Assembly: GCF_900104255.1 (NCBI RefSeq)
Contig: NZ_FNKZ01000001.1
Location: 712,001 to 776,000, forward strand
Reading direction: 5' to 3'
Length of the DNA stretch: 64,000 nucleotides
DNA from: Pseudoxanthomonas sp. CF385
Lineage (GTDB): Bacteria; Pseudomonadota; Gammaproteobacteria; Xanthomonadales; Xanthomonadaceae
Part shown: piece after piece, positions 1-9,370 of the stretch
Layout of the letters: every line of letters starts with the position of its first letter
Position numbering within the stretch: the first letter of the stretch is position 1
Notes under the pieces: generated by a model
Databases searched by the model: none
What the model saw: only the letters and a program-made list of their open reading frames with translations
Told to the model about the DNA's origin: nothing
Made by a program: the position numbers and the translations under genes

Positions 1-368
1 CGGCGCCGCGTTTCCGCATCCGCGCCGGCGACCGGCAGCAGGCGCTGCTCGATCCATGCATGCAGCGGTACGTCGGCTTCGGGCGAGTCGGTGGAGGGAA
101 GCAGCAGCGCCAGCGTTTCCGCCAGATCGCCGACATGCGAGTAGCTGTCGTCCACCAGCCATGCCGGCAGTCCGGCCACGTCGCCTCCCCACGCGCGGAG
201 TTCGCCGCTGCCGGCGATCCGTCGCAGTTTGTTGCCTGCCAGCAGCCACAGGCCCCACGCCGCATCCGCGCGCGGGACGGTCCGCACGTAGTCGGCGATC
301 GCCGCGCGCTTGTCGAGCGTGCCGGTGCTGTGCTCAAGCGCCTGGTACAGCGCGGCGAAGGCCCTCAT
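1..368 (-). CDS. ATP-dependent DNA ligase, N-terminal part (runs off the window)
   Basis: The reverse strand reads from an ATG at 368 through about 122 codons to the window edge without a stop. The visible start, MRAFAALYQALEHSTGTLDK followed by a segment rich in Trp and Leu (AAWGLWLLAG), resembles the N-terminal DNA-binding domain of bacterial ATP-dependent ligases that are co-encoded with a metallo-beta-lactamase-fold exonuclease. The catalytic KxDG lysine would lie beyond the window. The start overlaps the exonuclease stop by 4 bases (ATGA), so the two are translationally coupled. Such enzymes are thought to seal nicks in a repair role separate from NAD-dependent LigA. The call rests on N-terminal similarity and on the neighbour. 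Confidence 0.8.
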   Translation of the reverse strand, partial: MRAFAALYQALEHSTGTLDKRAAIADYVRTVPRADAAWGLWLLAGNKLRRIAGSGELRAWGGDVAGLPAWLVDDSYSHVGDLAETLALLLPSTDSPEADVPLHAWIEQRLLPVAGADAETRR

Positions 369-1366
369 TCCTCGGCCCCGAAATCGGTGGCGAACGCCTG
401 CGCGTCCCGGCCCTGCTCGCGGAGGAAGCGGATCAACGCATCGGTGCTCCCATGCGTGGCGATGATGCGCCGTGCGCCGGTCTGCTCGATGGTGGACAGC
501 AATGCCGGCCAATCGGCGTGGTCGGACACGACGAAGCCGCGATCGTAGTTGCGGCGGCGCCGGTTGCCGCGCAGGCGCATCCAGCCGGACGCGAAGCCGT
601 GTTCGGCATCGCGGAAGCGCCGGACCCAGGGTGAACCGGCGGCGGAGGGCGGTGCCATCACCAGGCGGCCTGCATGATCCTTGCCTTGCGGCTGCTCGCC
701 GGCGGGCTCCGTCGCGATCATGGCGATGCCGGCGTCGCGATAGACGCGGGCACCGGCATCGATCGCGCCATGGAGCAGTACGGGCGGCTCGTCGAAGCCC
801 GCGAGCTCGGCGAGCAGGCGCTGTGCCTTTCCCAACGCGTAGACATACAGCACGGCGGCGCGGCCGCGCGCGGCGCAGGTGCGCCGCCAGGCCACGATGC
901 GCGCCACTTCATCCGTGGTGTGCGGCCAACGGTAGACAGGCAGGGCGAAGGTCGCTTCGGTGATGAAGACATCACAGGGCACCACTTCGAACGGCGCGCA
1001 GGTCGGGTCCGGCTGTCGCTTGTAGTCGCCGGACGCCACCCAGACCTCGCCGTCGACCTCGACGCGCACCTGCGCCGATCCGAGCACATGCCCGGCCGGA
1101 TGCAGCGAAACGCGTGCATCGCCCAGGCGGAAGCCCGCGCCGTAGTCATGGGCATGCAGCGTCTGCTCGCCCAATCGCCAGCGGAGGATGGGCAGGCTCT
1201 CGGTGGCCGCATGGTATGCCCCCATGCCGATGCGCGCGTGGTCCCCGTGGCCGTGCGTGATCACCGCCGTTTCGACCGGCTGCCAGGGATCGATGTAGAA
1301 GCGGCCCGCCGGACAGTACATGCCCTCCGGACGGAGCACGATGCGTTCACGAGAACTCGGAGCCAT
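365..1366 (-). CDS. Ligase-associated DNA exonuclease (metallo-beta-lactamase fold)
   Basis: This 333-residue protein has the metallo-beta-lactamase metal site HGHGDH near residue 40, then GHVLGSA, SGDYK and a late SDHADW motif, as in the CPSF/SNM1-like branch of the fold that acts on nucleic acids. The length is usual for the ligase-associated exonuclease family. In many bacteria it is found in one operon with an ATP-dependent ligase and often an Lhr-like helicase, and is assigned to DNA repair. Here the ligase follows immediately with an ATGA overlap. No helicase gene is visible, but the window ends inside the ligase. The substrate cannot be read from the sequence. Confidence 0.88.
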   Translation of the reverse strand: MAPSSRERIVLRPEGMYCPAGRFYIDPWQPVETAVITHGHGDHARIGMGAYHAATESLPILRWRLGEQTLHAHDYGAGFRLGDARVSLHPAGHVLGSAQVRVEVDGEVWVASGDYKRQPDPTCAPFEVVPCDVFITEATFALPVYRWPHTTDEVARIVAWRRTCAARGRAAVLYVYALGKAQRLLAELAGFDEPPVLLHGAIDAGARVYRDAGIAMIATEPAGEQPQGKDHAGRLVMAPPSAAGSPWVRRFRDAEHGFASGWMRLRGNRRRRNYDRGFVVSDHADWPALLSTIEQTGARRIIATHGSTDALIRFLREQGRDAQAFATDFGAEE

Positions 1367-1842
1367 GGTGCGAGCCTGCGCAACACAGCCTTCAGGACGG
1401 GTGAAACCGCGGCATGCGCGTGAAGAAGACAGGTGTCCGTGCGATCACGCCGCGTCCACGCTGAGACAGCTAGGCACGTCGCCATCCGTGACGGCTGAGG
1501 TGTCGCGCATCTCCGATGAATGCGATCACGCCAACGAGACGCGATGCAATGTTCCGCTATGCGATGGGGTCACGCGCTCTGTGCCGAGTGCCCAGACTCG
1601 CCACTGCCACACGGACGGCGCCGAGGATGTCTCTTCTGCACCCGCTTCCGGTCGTTCGCAGCGCACGCGCGATATCGCCGCGTCCCGATGCTCGAGGATG
1701 CCGGTGAGCCGCTCCGATCGCTCGATATCACTGTGCAACCGACGGATGGTTAGCGAGGCTAAGCGAGCGGTCTCGCGTACGTCGCGTGCGCCGCCTGCGA
1801 TTCAGTCATTCTCCACACGATGCACACGACATCGGCGCAACC
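1367..1842. other. Intergenic region without a recognised gene
   Basis: About 475 bases lie between the divergent exonuclease and diguanylate cyclase genes. Open frames here are short and their translations are arginine-rich and resemble nothing I recognise. Both flanking promoters must lie here, but no convincing -35/-10 pair or strong palindrome was found. Confidence 0.5.
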
Positions 1843-3756
1843 ATGCCCGGGTCAGGAAGGACGGAATACGACGTGTCCAGTACAGGGGCAGGAAGATCGG
1901 ACGTGGCGGTGGTCGCGGTGTTGGTCGCGGCAGGCGCCTGGCTGTCCGTCGCCTGGACCGGCCGACCGGGGGAACTGTCCGCGGTCTGGATACCCAGCGG
2001 CATTCTGTGTGCCTGGCTGTTGATGAAGCCGCATGCGGCGTGGCCGGCCTACTGCCTCGCGGGCGTGGCGGCGGACATGGCCGGGCAGGTCCTCGCCGGC
2101 GCTCCGGTGCCCCTCGCATCGATGCTGTCCGTCTGTCATCTGGTCGAGGTGCTGTGCGTCGCGTTCTTCATCCGGCGCAGCATTCCCGACATCCGCGACC
2201 CGCGGCACTGGGTCCATCTCGGCGGTGTCGCCACCGCCAGCACGCTGGCAGGCTGCCTGGTCTCGGGGTTGCTGGCATCGCTGGTCGGCCGCCCCTTCCT
2301 GGGCGCCGAGCCGGTCGAGGTCTTCGCCACGTGGTACGGCGCGCACGTGATGGGCATGGTGATCGCGGGCACCACCGCGCTGGTGATCCTGGTGGAGGGC
2401 GTCCGTGTCCTCGCCCCGCCGGGCCGGCGCACGGGCTTCATCCTCAGCCTGGTACTGGTGTGCCTGATGGGTGGATTCGCGTTCGTCTCCGACTACCCGT
2501 TGCTCTTCCTCACGTATCCGCCGTTGCTGCTCGGCGCATTCCGCCATCGCTTCGTCGGTGCCGCGGTCGGGGTGTCGCTGCTCGCCCTCATTGGCGTTTC
2601 ATCGACGGCGGCGGGATACGGTCCGCTCGCCGAGGTCGCCGGCTCGAATCTGGCCTGGCGCATGGTGCTGTTGCAGTTGTATCTCGCCGGGGGGTGCCTG
2701 ATCACCCTGCCGGTCGTGCTGGCGATGGCGGAGCGGGACCGGCTGACGGCGCGCGTGCGCGACAGCGAGCAACGGTATCGCTTGCTCGCGGACTACTCGG
2801 GCGATCTCGTGGTCAGGCTAAGTTCGACCGGCGAGCGCACCTACGTGTCGCCTTCGGCCCTCGAGATGCTCGGCTGGGCGCCCGAGGACATGCTGGGCAC
2901 CCGCTGGGACCTCATCCATCCGGAGGACCGCGAGGCGCAGCGGCAGGCGATGCTGGAAGTCCTCGCGTCGGGACTGCCGCAGACGCACCGCTATCGCGTC
3001 CGGCACCGGGACGGGCGCTACGTGTGGACGGAAGTCGTCATGCGGTCCGCGCCCCGTGGCGGCACGGACGATGAGCGCGACCTGATCCTGTCGGGACGCG
3101 ACATCAGCAAGCGCGTCGCCGCCGAGCAGGCGCTGGAGGCCAGCAGGCAGGAGCTTCAGCGGCTGACGATGATCGATGCGCTGACGGGCATCGCGAATCG
3201 GCGCCAGCTGGAGCATCGGCTCTCGCGGGCGATCGCCCGGTTGGGACAGGAAGGGAGCGCCGTGGCGCTGTTCTTCCTCGACATCGATCACTTTAAGGGC
3301 GTTAACGATACGCATGGCCATGCATCCGGCGACAGCGTGATCCGCATGTTCGCGCAGCGGCTGCAGGCGCATGCCGGGCTCGGCGGCCTCGTGGCCAGGC
3401 TGGGGGGCGACGAGTTCGTGATCCTGCTGGATGGCGACGTCACGTTGGCCGCCGCCTCGAAGATCGCCCGCAAGCTGCTGGTGGCCGTCAGGGCGCCCAT
3501 GCGCGTGAGCGATCGCACGCTCACCGTGACGACCAGCATCGGGATGGCGTTCGCAGCGATCTCCGCCAGCGAGGACGATCTTCTGTCCGCAGCGGATGAG
3601 GCGCTCTACAAGGCCAAGGAACGGGGCCGCGACAGGTATGAAACCGCGATCGTCGGGGGCACGGCCTTGGTGGCGGACCGCGCGGACGGCGTGCCGCCGC
3701 ACGGCGGACGGACCGGACAGCACAAGGGGCCTGGCAAAAAATGGGGGGCAGGATGA
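1843..3756 (+). CDS. MASE1-PAS-GGDEF membrane diguanylate cyclase
   Basis: The predicted product has about eight hydrophobic segments over its first 290 residues (MASE1-type sensory region), a PAS domain around 310-430 containing YRLLADYSGD and ending in a GRDISKR segment, and a C-terminal GGDEF domain. The GGDEF active site is intact (GGDEF encoded at 3403-3417) and is preceded by the usual DALTGIANRR and FFLDIDHFKGVND motifs, so cyclic di-GMP synthesis is expected. No RxxD inhibitory site is seen at the usual place before GGDEF. The ATG at 1843 was chosen; an in-frame GTG at 1786 would add 19 non-hydrophobic residues. Its stop overlaps the next start (ATGA), coupling it to an EAL protein. 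Confidence 0.87.
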   Translation: MPGSGRTEYDVSSTGAGRSDVAVVAVLVAAGAWLSVAWTGRPGELSAVWIPSGILCAWLLMKPHAAWPAYCLAGVAADMAGQVLAGAPVPLASMLSVCHLVEVLCVAFFIRRSIPDIRDPRHWVHLGGVATASTLAGCLVSGLLASLVGRPFLGAEPVEVFATWYGAHVMGMVIAGTTALVILVEGVRVLAPPGRRTGFILSLVLVCLMGGFAFVSDYPLLFLTYPPLLLGAFRHRFVGAAVGVSLLALIGVSSTAAGYGPLAEVAGSNLAWRMVLLQLYLAGGCLITLPVVLAMAERDRLTARVRDSEQRYRLLADYSGDLVVRLSSTGERTYVSPSALEMLGWAPEDMLGTRWDLIHPEDREAQRQAMLEVLASGLPQTHRYRVRHRDGRYVWTEVVMRSAPRGGTDDERDLILSGRDISKRVAAEQALEASRQELQRLTMIDALTGIANRRQLEHRLSRAIARLGQEGSAVALFFLDIDHFKGVNDTHGHASGDSVIRMFAQRLQAHAGLGGLVARLGGDEFVILLDGDVTLAAASKIARKLLVAVRAPMRVSDRTLTVTTSIGMAFAAISASEDDLLSAADEALYKAKERGRDRYETAIVGGTALVADRADGVPPHGGRTGQHKGPGKKWGAG

Positions 3757-6737
3757 CGGAAAGGACGGCGGGGTCGGCACCAGGGCGGGTCACGGTGGTG
3801 CGCTGGGTGGGCGTCTACCTGGGAGTGGTGATCAGCATCGGGTTGTTGTTCACCATCTTCCAGGACAGGAGCGCGCGGATCGACGCCGCGCGACGGCAGG
3901 GCATGGCGGTGACGGTGGGGGTGGACAGGCTCCTCCACTTCGAGATCCGCAACCTCGAGCGCGCGCTGCGCGGCATGGCCGTCGAGGCCGATGGATTCGC
4001 GCACGAGCGGCAGGACAGGAGCCGCTGGGATCTTCCGGGGGCCATCCGCGGCGTGATTTCCCGGCATGCCGAATTGCAGGACATCGATCTGTACGGTGCG
4101 GACGGGCAGGCGATCTACCAGGGCGTCACCGAATACGGTCAGGAGACGCTGCGCCTCGACGTGGCCGCCGCGCCGTCGCGCGCGCTGGGCGTGGGGCGGC
4201 TGGTGCAGGAGGGTCGCGCGGAGCCCATCGTCCCGCTGATGCTGCAGACGCCGGAAGGGAACTGGCTGGTCGCCCGCCTGCGCACGAGCGAACTGCAGCG
4301 GATGATCGAGGGCCTCGATGTGGGCGAGCAGGGCAGCGTCGGCATCCTCAGCCATGACGGCATCGTCCTCGCCCGCCGCGGCGTGGGCGGCGCGCACGTG
4401 GGAAGGCAGGTGCCGGTGCCCGCGGGCCTGACCCCGGGTTCGATGACCCAGCAGGATCTCGTCAGCCGGTTGGACGGCATCGAGCGCTTCGCCAGCTTCT
4501 CCGTGACGAGCGGGTATCCGTTCGTCGTGGCCGCAGGCATTTCGAAGCATGAGGCGCTGGCGCCCTGGCGCGACTACGCGCTCACCGCGATGAGCCTGCT
4601 GGCGCTCTACTGGTTGGGATCGCTCTACCTGATCCGTAAGACCGCCAGTTCCGAATCCTCCCGCGACCTCGCCCACGGCGAGCTCCAACGACATGCGGAC
4701 TGGCTCGCCAAGGCGCAGGAGGCATCGCAGGCGGGCGTCTGGGCGATGGAACACGAAAGCGACTCCGTGCGGGCGTCGGCGCACGCCGCGCGGCTGTTCG
4801 GCTTCCCGCCCGTGCCCGCGATCCTGCGATTGGATGAGTTCTTCCAGCGCATGCATGGCGACGACCGGGAACGGGTGGAGCGAGCGTTCTCCGAGGCATG
4901 GGAAAGCGGCAGGCCTTTCCACGCCGAGTACCGCATCCTGTTGCCCGATGGCCGGCAGCGGTGGATCAACGCCCAGGGGGCCCTGGTTCGGGACGGCGAC
5001 GACGTGCCGTTGATGACCGGCACCATCATGGACGTGACGGAGCGTCGGAACCAACAGGAACAGGTCGAGCGGACTGAAGCGCAGTTCCGCGAGCTGTTCG
5101 AGCTCAATCCGCTGCCGTTCTGGGTGTTCGACGTGCACACCCTGCGCCTTCTTGCGGTGAACGAGGCCGCGGTCCGTCGCTACGGCTACTCGCGCGATGA
5201 ATTCCTCGGCATGACCATCCTGCAGATCCGCCCGCCCGAGGAGCAGGCGGGCGTCCACGAGAGCGTGCAGGAGAGCGTCGAGGAAGCGGTCGAGCCCCGC
5301 GACTCGTCGCGCGTCTGGATCCATGCGGCCCGGGATGGAAGGCGGATCCATGTGCGGATACACAGCAGCAGCATCAGTTTCGACGGCCGCGACGCGCGCC
5401 TGGTGCTGGCGGAGGACGTCAGCGGCCGCGTGGCGTACGAAGAGGATCTCGCCTGGCGCGCCGCGCACGACGAGAACACGGGACTGCTCAACGTGCGCAC
5501 CTTCCTGCAACGGATGGAGCACGTCGGTGACGGCATCGCGGACGCGTCATACGCGGTCGTGCACGTCCAACTGCGCGATCTCGAGCTGGTATCGCCCATG
5601 CTCGGGCGCCACACGCGCGACGAGATCGTCGCGGCGATCGCCCAGCGGATCGCCCGCGTGAGCACGGCGTTCGGTCCCGTCGCGCACGCGCCCGCCGACG
5701 CCTTCCTGGTCGCGGCTCCCGAGGCCGAACGATGGGACGTCCTGGTGGATGCGCTGCGCGACGTCTTCGCGATGCCGGTGGTCTCGGAGTCCGGCAGCCA
5801 TCGGGTCGAGGCCTGGATGGGCGTGGCGTTCCGGCAGCGGCCGGACCAGCGATGCGAAGAAGTGGTCGGCCATGCGGCGTTGGCCGCGCTGCAGGCGCGC
5901 GCCGAGAACACCCCGACGATGCACTACTCGGACGTCCTCGCGGAGCGGGCCAGCACGCGCGTGTCGATCGTCGGCCAGATGCGCAATGCGCTTTCGAACG
6001 GGGAGTTCGAGCTCTTCTTCCAGCCCATCCAGCGCGTGCGCGACGGGCGGGTGATGGCGGCGGAAGCCCTGCTGCGGTGGCGCTACGCAGAGGGCTACAT
6101 GCCGCCGTCCACCTTCATTCCCTTGAGCGAAGAGTCGGGCCTGATCGTGCCCATCGGGGAATGGGTCATCGAGCAGGCAGCGCGGGCGCAGTCGATGCTG
6201 GCCGAGGCGGGCTTCGCCCACGTCGCCATCGCCATCAACGTGTCCGCCGTCCAGTTCATGGCGGGCTCGGTCCCCCGGCTGATCCGCGAAGCGGGCAGGC
6301 GCCATGGCCTCGCGCGCGGTGCCCTGCAGGTGGAGCTCACCGAAAGCGCGATGTTGAGAAGGCCCGATGCGGCGAAATTCGCGATGGAGGAGCTGCAGCA
6401 CGACGGCGTCTGCGTATCGATCGACGACTTCGGCACCGGCTTCTCGAGCATGGCGTACCTGCGCGACCTGTCGCTGGACCACTTGAAGATCGATCGGAGC
6501 TTCGTGGCCCATGTCGACCAGGACCCGCGCAACGCATCGATCTGCCGCGCGCTGATCGCGCTGGGCAAGGGGCTGGACCTCAGCATCGTGGCCGAGGGCG
6601 TGGAGCGCGAAGAGGAACTGGCCTGGCTGTCCCAGCATGACGTGGACCACGTGCAGGGCTACTACATCGCACGCCCCACGCCCCTGGCGCCCTTCATCGA
6701 CTGGCTCAATGCGCGGGTGGTACCGGCCGGCTCCTGA
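3753..6737 (+). CDS. Membrane sensor (PDC-like)-PAS-PAS-degenerate GGDEF-EAL phosphodiesterase
   Basis: This 994-residue protein starts with a transmembrane helix (about 15-35), a periplasmic sensor region of roughly 240 residues consistent with a PDC/Cache fold, and a second helix. Two PAS domains and a GGDEF-like domain follow. The latter has APADAFLV where GGDEF should be, so cyclase activity is unlikely. The EAL domain looks active: EALLRW, INVSAVQF, ELTES, IDDFGTGFSS, LKIDRSF, AEGVE and QGYYI are all present. Cyclic di-GMP hydrolysis is therefore expected. The start at 3753 overlaps the cyclase stop and follows a GGGGGGCAGG ribosome site; the in-frame ATG at 3741 lacks one. Confidence 0.87.
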   Translation: MTERTAGSAPGRVTVVRWVGVYLGVVISIGLLFTIFQDRSARIDAARRQGMAVTVGVDRLLHFEIRNLERALRGMAVEADGFAHERQDRSRWDLPGAIRGVISRHAELQDIDLYGADGQAIYQGVTEYGQETLRLDVAAAPSRALGVGRLVQEGRAEPIVPLMLQTPEGNWLVARLRTSELQRMIEGLDVGEQGSVGILSHDGIVLARRGVGGAHVGRQVPVPAGLTPGSMTQQDLVSRLDGIERFASFSVTSGYPFVVAAGISKHEALAPWRDYALTAMSLLALYWLGSLYLIRKTASSESSRDLAHGELQRHADWLAKAQEASQAGVWAMEHESDSVRASAHAARLFGFPPVPAILRLDEFFQRMHGDDRERVERAFSEAWESGRPFHAEYRILLPDGRQRWINAQGALVRDGDDVPLMTGTIMDVTERRNQQEQVERTEAQFRELFELNPLPFWVFDVHTLRLLAVNEAAVRRYGYSRDEFLGMTILQIRPPEEQAGVHESVQESVEEAVEPRDSSRVWIHAARDGRRIHVRIHSSSISFDGRDARLVLAEDVSGRVAYEEDLAWRAAHDENTGLLNVRTFLQRMEHVGDGIADASYAVVHVQLRDLELVSPMLGRHTRDEIVAAIAQRIARVSTAFGPVAHAPADAFLVAAPEAERWDVLVDALRDVFAMPVVSESGSHRVEAWMGVAFRQRPDQRCEEVVGHAALAALQARAENTPTMHYSDVLAERASTRVSIVGQMRNALSNGEFELFFQPIQRVRDGRVMAAEALLRWRYAEGYMPPSTFIPLSEESGLIVPIGEWVIEQAARAQSMLAEAGFAHVAIAINVSAVQFMAGSVPRLIREAGRRHGLARGALQVELTESAMLRRPDAAKFAMEELQHDGVCVSIDDFGTGFSSMAYLRDLSLDHLKIDRSFVAHVDQDPRNASICRALIALGKGLDLSIVAEGVEREEELAWLSQHDVDHVQGYYIARPTPLAPFIDWLNARVVPAGS

Positions 6738-6777
6738 GCCTCGTCGCCGGCGTCACATCCGCCGCTGATCCCGTCCG

Positions 6778-8550
6778 CTACGCCTGAAAGCCCGACACGA
6801 TCTCCAGCAGTTGGCCTGCCTGGTCCTGGAGGCTGTGCGCGGCGGCGGAGGCTTCCTCGACCAATGCCGCGTTCTGCTGCGTGTTGTGGTCGATGTGCGC
6901 AATGGCCTGGTTGATCTGCTGGACGCCGAGGTTCTGCTCCTGGGCCGCCTGGCTGATCTGCCCGATCAGCGTGCTCACGCGCACCACGCTGGCGACGATG
7001 TCTTCCATGTTGGTGCCGGCGCTTTCCGCCAGTCGACTGCCCGCATCCACCTTCTCCAGCGAGTCGCCGATGAGCTGCTTGATCTCCCGGGCAGCGCTCC
7101 CGCAGCGTTGCGCGAGCGAGCGTACCTCGCTGGCGACCACCGCGAATCCCCGGCCCTGCTCGCCTGCGCGGGCGGCTTCGACCGCGGCGTTGAGCGCCAG
7201 GATGTTGGTCTGGAACGCAATGCCGTCGATCACGCCGATGATGTCGGCGATGCGCCGCGACGAGGCGCTGATCTGCGACATCGTATCGGCGACGCCGCGC
7301 ACGACCTGCCCCCCGCGCGACGCGACGTCCGCGGCGCTTACCGCCAGTTCGGCGGCGACCCGCGCGTTGTCGGCGGTCTGACGGACCGTCGCGCTGACTT
7401 CCGCCACCGAGGACGCGGTTTCCTCCACCGACGCGGCCTGCTGCTCCGTGCGTTGCGACAGGTCGCTGTTGCCGGCCGCGATGTCGCGCACGCCCATCCC
7501 CACGACCTCCGCGGCGCCCTTGATGTCGCGCACGAGGCCCGCCATCACCTCGACCAGGGCATTGATGCCCTGGCACAACTCGGCAACGGCACCGTCCTTG
7601 TCGGCGGTGGGCACCCGCAGGCTCAGGTCGCCCGAACGCGCCGCCTGCACGACGTGCCGGCTCTGGGCCAGGGCCGCCTGCAGGGCTTGTGTGCCACGCA
7701 CCTGCGCCGTCACGTCCGTGGCGTACTTCACGACCTTCACCGGCTTTCCGGAGGCATCGAAGATCGGGTTGTACGAGGCCTGGATCCAGATTTCGCGCCC
7801 GCCCTTGCCATGGCGGAGATACTGTCCCGCGTCGTATTCGCCCCGGCCGAGTTTCTGCCAGAACGCGCGGTACGCGGCGCTGGCGCGATACGCGTCGTCC
7901 GCGAACATCGAATGGTGCCGGCCCTGGATGTCCTCCCATCGATACCCCATCGTGTCCAGGAAGTTCGCGTTCGCCGACAGAATCGTCCCCTCCAGATCGA
8001 ACTCGATCACGGCCTGGGATTTGTTTATCGCGGCCAGCTGGCCCGCGTAGTCCGCCGCCCGGAGGGTCTCCGCCGTGATGTCGGTGGCGAACTTGATGAC
8101 CTTGTACGGCTTGCCCTGTGCGTCGAGAACGGGGTTGTACGAGGCCTGGATCCAGACTTCGCGGCCGCCTTTTCCAAGGCGCTTGTACTGGCCCTCGTCG
8201 AACTCGCCGCGGCCCAGGCGCGCCCAGAACTGCCGGTACGCCGGACTCTCCGCCTGTTGTCCATCGACGAACATCCGATGGTGCCGGCCGACGATCTCCG
8301 CCAGGCTGTATCCCAGCGCCGCGAGGAAATTGGCGTTGGCGGTGAGGATGGTGCCGTCCAGATCGAACTCGATGACGGCCTGGACCTTGTGCAGCGCGTC
8401 GACCTGGGCCTGCAGCTCATCCAGGCGCGCGCGTGCCCGATCACCGGCATGCGATGCGGAAGCACGGATGCGGAACAGGTGCGCGACCCAGGTGCGCCAT
8501 GCGAACGGCGACGACGCGTTGGCGGACGACAGGGTGGCTGCATGGCTCAT
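6778..8550 (-). CDS. Soluble PAS-PAS methyl-accepting chemotaxis protein (BdlA-like architecture)
   Basis: The 590-residue product has no convincing transmembrane helix. It carries two consecutive, clearly duplicated PAS domains (about residues 55-165 and 177-287), each with a QAVIEFDL start, a GRHH segment and a WIQASYNP motif. A chemoreceptor signalling domain follows, with the hairpin tip [20 protein letters not shown]. No C-terminal CheR-binding pentapeptide is visible. The architecture matches cytoplasmic receptors such as Pseudomonas BdlA, which links redox or nutrient cues to biofilm dispersal. Functional equivalence is inferred from architecture and from the c-di-GMP genes next door, with which this gene is convergent (40 bases apart). 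A GAGGA ribosome site precedes the ATG. Confidence 0.87.
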   Translation of the reverse strand: MSHAATLSSANASSPFAWRTWVAHLFRIRASASHAGDRARARLDELQAQVDALHKVQAVIEFDLDGTILTANANFLAALGYSLAEIVGRHHRMFVDGQQAESPAYRQFWARLGRGEFDEGQYKRLGKGGREVWIQASYNPVLDAQGKPYKVIKFATDITAETLRAADYAGQLAAINKSQAVIEFDLEGTILSANANFLDTMGYRWEDIQGRHHSMFADDAYRASAAYRAFWQKLGRGEYDAGQYLRHGKGGREIWIQASYNPIFDASGKPVKVVKYATDVTAQVRGTQALQAALAQSRHVVQAARSGDLSLRVPTADKDGAVAELCQGINALVEVMAGLVRDIKGAAEVVGMGVRDIAAGNSDLSQRTEQQAASVEETASSVAEVSATVRQTADNARVAAELAVSAADVASRGGQVVRGVADTMSQISASSRRIADIIGVIDGIAFQTNILALNAAVEAARAGEQGRGFAVVASEVRSLAQRCGSAAREIKQLIGDSLEKVDAGSRLAESAGTNMEDIVASVVRVSTLIGQISQAAQEQNLGVQQINQAIAHIDHNTQQNAALVEEASAAAHSLQDQAGQLLEIVSGFQA

Positions 8551-9168
8551 GACGAGCGTTCCTCGAGTGCGTGCGGTGACGTGCAGGGTCGGATGAAAAA
8601 CCTGCGTTTTTTGCGGGGCGCCTTCATAACGCGGCGCTGCATCTGCATAACGGCCATGCCAAGGTCATCTTGATATGACGTACCGTCGGTTTGCCCCGAA
8701 TCACTAACGCGGGTGAGCGTGGCTTACGTGGTGCGCGCGGGCGTTGTAAGCGAGGTCTCATCGGGAGTGCGAAGACGTCCACACATCCCTTTTCTTCACT
8801 GCGCTCCACACACATCGCAATGCGGGGACGGCGCCGAAACGGATGCGCGGTTACAGGCGGCGTCCGGTGCCGAGGAGCAGCGAGTGACCGGCGAGCCGAA
8901 CACCGGCACGCGTCAGGCGTTTCGCTCCGCTTCCGTTGGCGAGATCCTTCGCTTCAATCCCGAGAAAATCCCGCACGGGAGATCAGCCGCCCGCCCCGCC
9001 GCGCCTGCATCGACCCGCCAACGACCTGCGCGCGACGGCCTACCCGCGGGTCAGGACCTGCGAGGACTCGGTCCGGATCGCGCCGGAAACGTCGGTGGGG
9101 CAAGGGTCTCCGCCGCCATTGCGACGGATGGTGGCGTTCCGGCTCTTCATTCACCTTCATGAATCACC
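8551..9168. other. Intergenic region without a recognised gene
   Basis: About 620 bases separate the chemoreceptor start from the regulatory region of the giant surface-protein gene. Overlapping short frames exist on the plus strand (for example 8691-9263) but encode arginine-rich, low-complexity peptides with no recognisable domain. No RNA gene was recognised. The chemoreceptor promoter must be near 8560-8700 on the minus strand, but no flagellar sigma-28 or sigma-54 element of correct spacing was found. Confidence 0.5.
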
Positions 9169-9180
9169 TCACATTTGTGA
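9169..9180. promoter_or_regulatory. Inverted repeat TCACA-TT-TGTGA
   Basis: TCACATTTGTGA has perfect 5-base arms around a 2-base centre. The arms are the CRP half-sites in everted order. It lies 29 bases (centre to centre about 31) upstream of the CRP/Clp-like site at 9198-9213. It may be part of the same control region or chance. Confidence 0.3.
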
Positions 9181-9188
9181 CGGTCGTC

Positions 9189-9217
9189 TTGACCATGTGT
9201 GATTCGAATTACACAAT
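9189..9217 (+). promoter_or_regulatory. Possible sigma-70 promoter for the surface operon
   Basis: TTGACC at 9189-9194 and CACAAT at 9212-9217 are spaced by 17 bases. The CRP/Clp-like palindrome lies between and overlaps the -10, which would fit repression by the bound factor. The -10 match is only 4 of 6, so the promoter is tentative. Confidence 0.3.
9198..9213. promoter_or_regulatory. CRP/Clp-type operator upstream of the giant surface-protein gene
   Basis: TGTGATTCGAATTACA matches the CRP consensus TGTGA-N6-TCACA at 9 of 10 defined positions and sits in a larger near-palindrome (9196-9215) centred on TTCGAA. In Xanthomonas the CRP homologue Clp, which responds to cyclic di-GMP, recognises the same consensus. 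The site is about 160 bases before the likely start codon. Control of the surface operon by Clp is an inference from this match. Confidence 0.5.
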
Positions 9218-9370
9218 TTGTCCCGTAGTCGGGGTATGCGGTCGTGCTTTGCCGGACGCATAAAGTTTGATCTACGCACCGCTTTTCGTGATCCCAGGCG
9301 CCTGAAAGGCCGGGTTGAAGAGCTGGCATCGCGGACGGCGATGGGTGCGGTACAGGGGAAATCCGAAGTG

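Noticed and set aside
3606-5522. Long antisense frame opposite the cyclase/phosphodiesterase genes
   Set aside because: It is His/Arg/Pro-rich with no domain, and the plus-strand frame has intact enzyme motifs.
8551-8700. Sigma-54 or sigma-28 promoter for the chemoreceptor
   Set aside because: A TTGGC...TGCA stretch on the minus strand has 12 rather than 10 bases between the GG and GC elements, and no GCCGATAA-type sigma-28 box was found.
8691-9263. Possible small gene in the region before the giant gene
   Set aside because: Several overlapping frames exist, none with a good ribosome site, hydrophobic or domain pattern. One frame runs through the CRP/Clp-like palindrome.
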